From Lagopus muta (Eukaryota; Chordata; Aves; Galliformes; Phasianidae), in assembly GCF_023343835.1 (NCBI RefSeq), contig NC_064449.1, forward strand, positions 2,517,778 to 2,581,777: 64,000 nucleotides of DNA. Reading direction: 5' to 3'. Of this stretch, positions 61,701 to 64,000 are shown one piece after another. Position 1 is the stretch's first letter. Each line of letters begins with the position of its first letter. The notes beneath the pieces are model-generated. The model saw nothing but the letters and a program-made list of their open reading frames with translations. It had not been told where the DNA came from and ran no database searches. Made by a program: the position numbers and the translations under genes.

Positions 61701-63260
61701 TAGCTGAAAACAGAGAGAAAACCACATCCCAGAATAGCACATAGCCTCACGGGTATGGCATCTGTGTGGTGCTCCCTCTCCCAGCAGCAGCTCTCACTGG
61801 GGGCTGCTCACCCAGGAGGAGCCCAAAGCCCCCCAGCCCTTTGGCTGTGCCCATCTCCAACCAGCAGCAGGCCCTGTCCTAATGCATGCTCGTCCCCTTT
61901 GCTTTCTCCCAAAGTGAAATAGAAGCGCTGTCTGAAAGGAAAGTGGCTGGAAGCACTGGAGGGAAGGCTGCTGAAATGTCTGCAGTGGGCATAAAGCCCT
62001 CTATTGCTCCACATCATTCCCATGGTATCTCCTGAAATCAGTCCAGCTGGGGTAGAAATATGGGTCCAGCTGATGGGAGTAGCTTGGACTGTCTGGGAGA
62101 TATCCCTGCTCCCATCCCTGCATCCTCCTGCAGCTACTTGTGGGGGTTCAGGGCACGTGGCTCAGCCACGGCGGTGCTTTGAAAACCAGAGAGCGTGAAA
62201 TGTGGCTGAGCCAAGGGAGCAGCTGCAGCCCCAGGAGAGAGAGGCTGGGATCGGGGCCACAGCGCTGCCAGCTGGGAGCAGCTGGCGTTGGGCTCAGGGC
62301 CATCAGCCCCGCTGCATCCGTCCCAGTGCCCATGCTGTTGGCAGTGGGGTCCCGCATAGCATCATCCCAAACTGTTGCTGCCCCCAGAACTCTGAGGACA
62401 GGATGCTCGGTGGGAGGGCACCCAGAGCCTGGGCTGTTTTGGGTGGTGCCCAACGCATTGCCCACCTTCCAGCCCTGGTTTGTGCTCCTCTCCATAGTGC
62501 TGAGCTGAGAGGCTGTGCCCTGGCAAGGAGGGCACTTCGGCCATAGTTGTTCTCCCTTCTTACATACAGTGAGCTGAGAGGTTTCCAAGCTCATGGGCTG
62601 CAGTGGAAGGGCTCCATGTGTGTGCTGGCTACGCATGGGGCACATGGCCACATCACATTAGCAGTGCTGAGCTGAGACCTGGTGCAGATGCTCTGCTGGG
62701 TTGGCACTGCTGATGGGTTAGTGACCCGTTGTCACGGCAGTGCTACAAGCCTCGTTGCAAAGCCTTGTGCAGCACGTGGGGGTGGAGGAGGGCTCTCAGA
62801 GACTGCAAACATGGGGACAAGCAGGAAGGTGGCACAGTCCCCCATGGGGATGCTGTCAGTGCAATCCAGCACTGTGTCACCTGCTTTTCCCAGAGTAGAA
62901 GGAGTTTGGGAAAGGAGAGCAGGGAACATCCCGGGATGCATCACCCCACCCTCACCCCTCACCCTCTCCCCAGCTGTAACCTCACCTGCCCGCCCGGCCA
63001 CTATGGAGCCAACTGTGCTCAAGCCTGCAGCTGCCACGACGGTGCCTGCGACCCGCTGACGGGTGCCTGCCACATGGGTGAGTTGTAGGGTTGGGGTGCT
63101 GGGATGCCTGTGGCTGGTGTCTGAGCACGGTGTGTCTTGCAGAAGCCAACCAACGGATGGGGGTGATTGGGGCCGGAGCTCTGCTGGCGCTGCTGCTCAT
63201 CCTCCTGCTGTCGCTGCTCTGCTGCTGCTGCGTCTGCCGCAAGAAGGATGAAGGGCACGG
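55463..63260 (+). CDS. SCARF2: Scavenger receptor class F member 2 (SREC-II), N-terminal 8 exons; 3' partial
   Basis: Type I membrane receptor with EGF/laminin-EGF repeats, a SCARF1 relative. Exons: 55463-55593, 58693-58751, 59767-59868, 60028-60547, 60622-60840, 61259-61387, 62974-63077, 63143-63260; all GT-AG and in phase, giving 460 codons plus two bases. Layout: hydrophobic signal peptide (about 1-29, core VPLLLLAVLSC), then 'QELSPRGRNVCR', a CCPGWRQQGSEC module, and Cys-rich EGF-type repeats to about 421 ('VCVRPGECRCRHGYFGANCD', 'GPDCKEMCSCHPNGQCEDVT', 'CDRYCQCYKGKCNQVDGTC'). N-glycosylation sites are NFT, NGT twice and NLT. The transmembrane helix spans about 429-453 and ends in a Cys cluster followed by RKK. 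The rich cytoplasmic tail is outside the window. Start: ATG 55463 has a strong Kozak context (GCCATGG); an in-frame ATG at 55424 would add 13 residues. Confidence 0.95.
55594..58692 (+). other. SCARF2 intron 1, 3.1 kb
   Basis: Separates the signal-peptide exon from the small exon 2. It contains the end of the CpG island, the 21-bp tandem array at 55744-55870 and otherwise single-copy sequence with an A-rich tract near 57989-58005. No CR1 was recognised. Confidence 0.85.
55744..55870 (+). repeat. 21-bp tandem array, six units, in SCARF2 intron 1
   Basis: Units begin GTCCCGGGTCTGAAGCTGTG or close variants (consensus GTCCCGGGTCYGGATTTTGGT-like). Lengths are 21, 22, 21, 21, 21 and 21 bases. Since 21 is a multiple of three, most of the array remains open in a frame that reads as seven-residue repeats (VPGPDFG, IPGPDLG). 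The array follows exon 1 by 150 bases, so I consider it intronic and not translated. Confidence 0.9.
58693..58751 (+). other. SCARF2 exon 2 (59 nt)
   Basis: Encodes SSVLVCCPGWRQQGSECLI between split glycine and alanine codons. The CCxGWRQQGxEC pattern matches the segment that I recall after the N-terminal RGRNVCR motif in mammalian SCARF2. The acceptor is TTTTTCCTGCAG and the donor GTAAGC. Confidence 0.92.
60028..60547 (+). other. SCARF2 exon 4, large EGF-repeat exon (520 nt)
   Basis: One exon encodes residues about 98-271, holding roughly four EGF/laminin-EGF modules with regular CxCxxGxC spacing and WGxxC turns ('RWGPKCENICLCKHGKC', 'WWGPQCSSSCYCSHNSQC', 'WWGRGCNNQCSCNNSPC'). Codon periodicity and lack of stops across 520 bases make it the strongest coding stretch in the window. 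Confidence 0.96.
61388..62973 (+). other. SCARF2 intron 6, 1.6 kb
   Basis: Holds a T-rich tract near 61649-61677 and no recognised exon or mobile element. The acceptor before exon 7 is CCTCTCCCCAG. Confidence 0.85.
63143..63260 (+). other. SCARF2 exon 8, transmembrane exon
   Basis: Encodes EANQRMGVIGAGALL followed by a Leu-rich stretch, CCCCVC and RKKDEGH. The helix is about 25 residues. The basic RKK on the far side fits type I topology, and the Cys cluster at the inner face is a plausible palmitoylation site (inference). Confidence 0.94.
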
Positions 63261-64000
63261 GTGAGTGGATGCTGGCAGGGAAAGGGGAGGACAGAAGGGA
63301 GATGTGGGGCAGTTTCCCATCCTCATGAAGATGGGGAAAAGAGAGCACAGGGTGGGAGCAGGAGGACCCTGCACTTCAGGGGATGCCTCCTGGCTTTGTG
63401 TCCCTGTTGTTGGCTACCACCTCACTGGGACCCAGTGGGTCCCCAGGGCTGGAGCCTGCAAAGGGAAACCTAGAGCATGCTGAGTTATGGCTGCGATCCC
63501 CAAAATGGCGTGGGGATGAAGGCAGCAGTGTGCACAGCAGATCCCGCAGTGGGGCTGGGCTGCAGGGTCTGCAGGACAAAGTGAGCCCCTCCAGTCCCTG
63601 CTGCAGGGATGAGGACAAGGGATAGGGATGGGGATAGGAGTAGGGGTAGGGATGAGGATGGGGACAGGGATGGGGGTGGGGGTGGGGATGGGGATGGCTG
63701 CTTATTGGGAAGAAAGGGGCCGGGGGAGCTCCACCAGCTGCACAAAAGCCGTCCCTCGTGCCGCCGGCCGCTGTGCAGGAATTTTCCGGAAGCCTCTGCT
63801 TGCAGCCGTGCCAGCTCCACTCCAGCCCAGCACATCTGGTTTGGAGAGCCTGTGGGCTGCATGTCATTATGCCGCAGATAAAAGGAGCCACTTCCCAAAC
63901 TCAGTGCTGCTCGGAGAAGTCTTGCATGGGAAATAGCTCCAAAGAGTTTCCTCTCCTCGGGCGCTGCAGGGTGCCCAGATTCCCAACTGCCATCTCAATG
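63261..64000 (+). other. SCARF2 intron 8, start; no further exon in the window
   Basis: The donor GTGAGT at 63261 follows the transmembrane exon. I looked for the basic/serine-rich tail expected next and found no candidate. The stretch includes the G-rich array at 63606-63698 and otherwise unremarkable sequence. Confidence 0.7.
63606..63698 (+). repeat. GGGATR-type simple repeat in SCARF2 intron 8
   Basis: Imperfect hexamer/pentamer array (GGGATA, GGGATG, GGGGTG) of about 93 bases with more than ten G runs of three or more. It is a likely G-quadruplex former on the sense strand and a probable length polymorphism. Confidence 0.88.

Noticed and set aside
63628-63936. Possible next SCARF2 exon downstream of the transmembrane exon
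   Set aside because: The frame starts in a G-rich simple repeat and stops after about 100 codons. It lacks the basic, serine-rich pattern expected for the start of the cytoplasmic tail.
1-64000. CRISPR arrays, bacterial operons, insertion sequences, phage or defence systems
   Set aside because: The sequence is vertebrate nuclear DNA with spliced genes and CR1 elements. None of the tandem repeats has the direct-repeat/unique-spacer layout of a CRISPR array.
1-64000. tRNA, rRNA or other classical structured RNA genes
   Set aside because: I found no recognisable A/B-box tRNA pattern or rRNA core while reading both strands. A covariance-model search would be needed to exclude small RNAs such as microRNAs.

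Overview
This is vertebrate nuclear DNA, most likely from a bird and probably a galliform such as chicken. The evidence is many 5'-truncated CR1 LINE copies with the avian 3' signature (tandem ATTCTATG-type octamers), multi-exon genes with GT-AG introns, CpG-island promoters, and two proteins that match vertebrate families. No prokaryotic, viral or organellar genes are visible. The species call is an inference; the two gene identities are well supported.

Layout. About 1-44 kb holds no protein-coding gene that I can recognise. It is single-copy sequence with some twenty CR1 fragments in both orientations, short A-rich tracts, a 12-bp tandem repeat (about 20.68 kb), an exact 4 x 42-bp minisatellite (34525-34692), a 367-base all-purine GGAA/GGAG microsatellite (39225-39591), and a CpG-rich patch near 41 kb with no gene attached. 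From 44956 to 53002 lies a complete 14-exon PRODH gene (mitochondrial proline dehydrogenase, 602 codons). It starts in a CpG island, has a 3.7-kb second intron and an otherwise compact body, and has an ATTAAA polyadenylation signal about 420 bases past the stop. After a 2.5-kb gap, SCARF2 (scavenger receptor class F member 2, SREC-II) begins on the same strand at 55463 in a second CpG island. Eight exons are visible, coding for the signal peptide, the whole EGF-repeat ectodomain and the transmembrane helix. The cytoplasmic tail lies beyond the window.

The two genes do not share a biochemical pathway: PRODH starts proline catabolism in mitochondria, and SCARF2 is a cell-surface receptor. Their link is synteny, since both human orthologues map to 22q11.21, where they are well separated. 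I found no new multi-gene system. The most useful leads are the tight PRODH-SCARF2 linkage, a promoter-like cluster (two inverted CCAAT boxes 32 bp apart, an ATF-like site and a GC box) just inside PRODH intron 2, the orphan CpG-rich patch at 41 kb, the start-codon ambiguity of SCARF2, and several exact tandem repeats. Exon borders were placed by hand from splice consensus, reading frame and recalled family similarity; no alignment was run.
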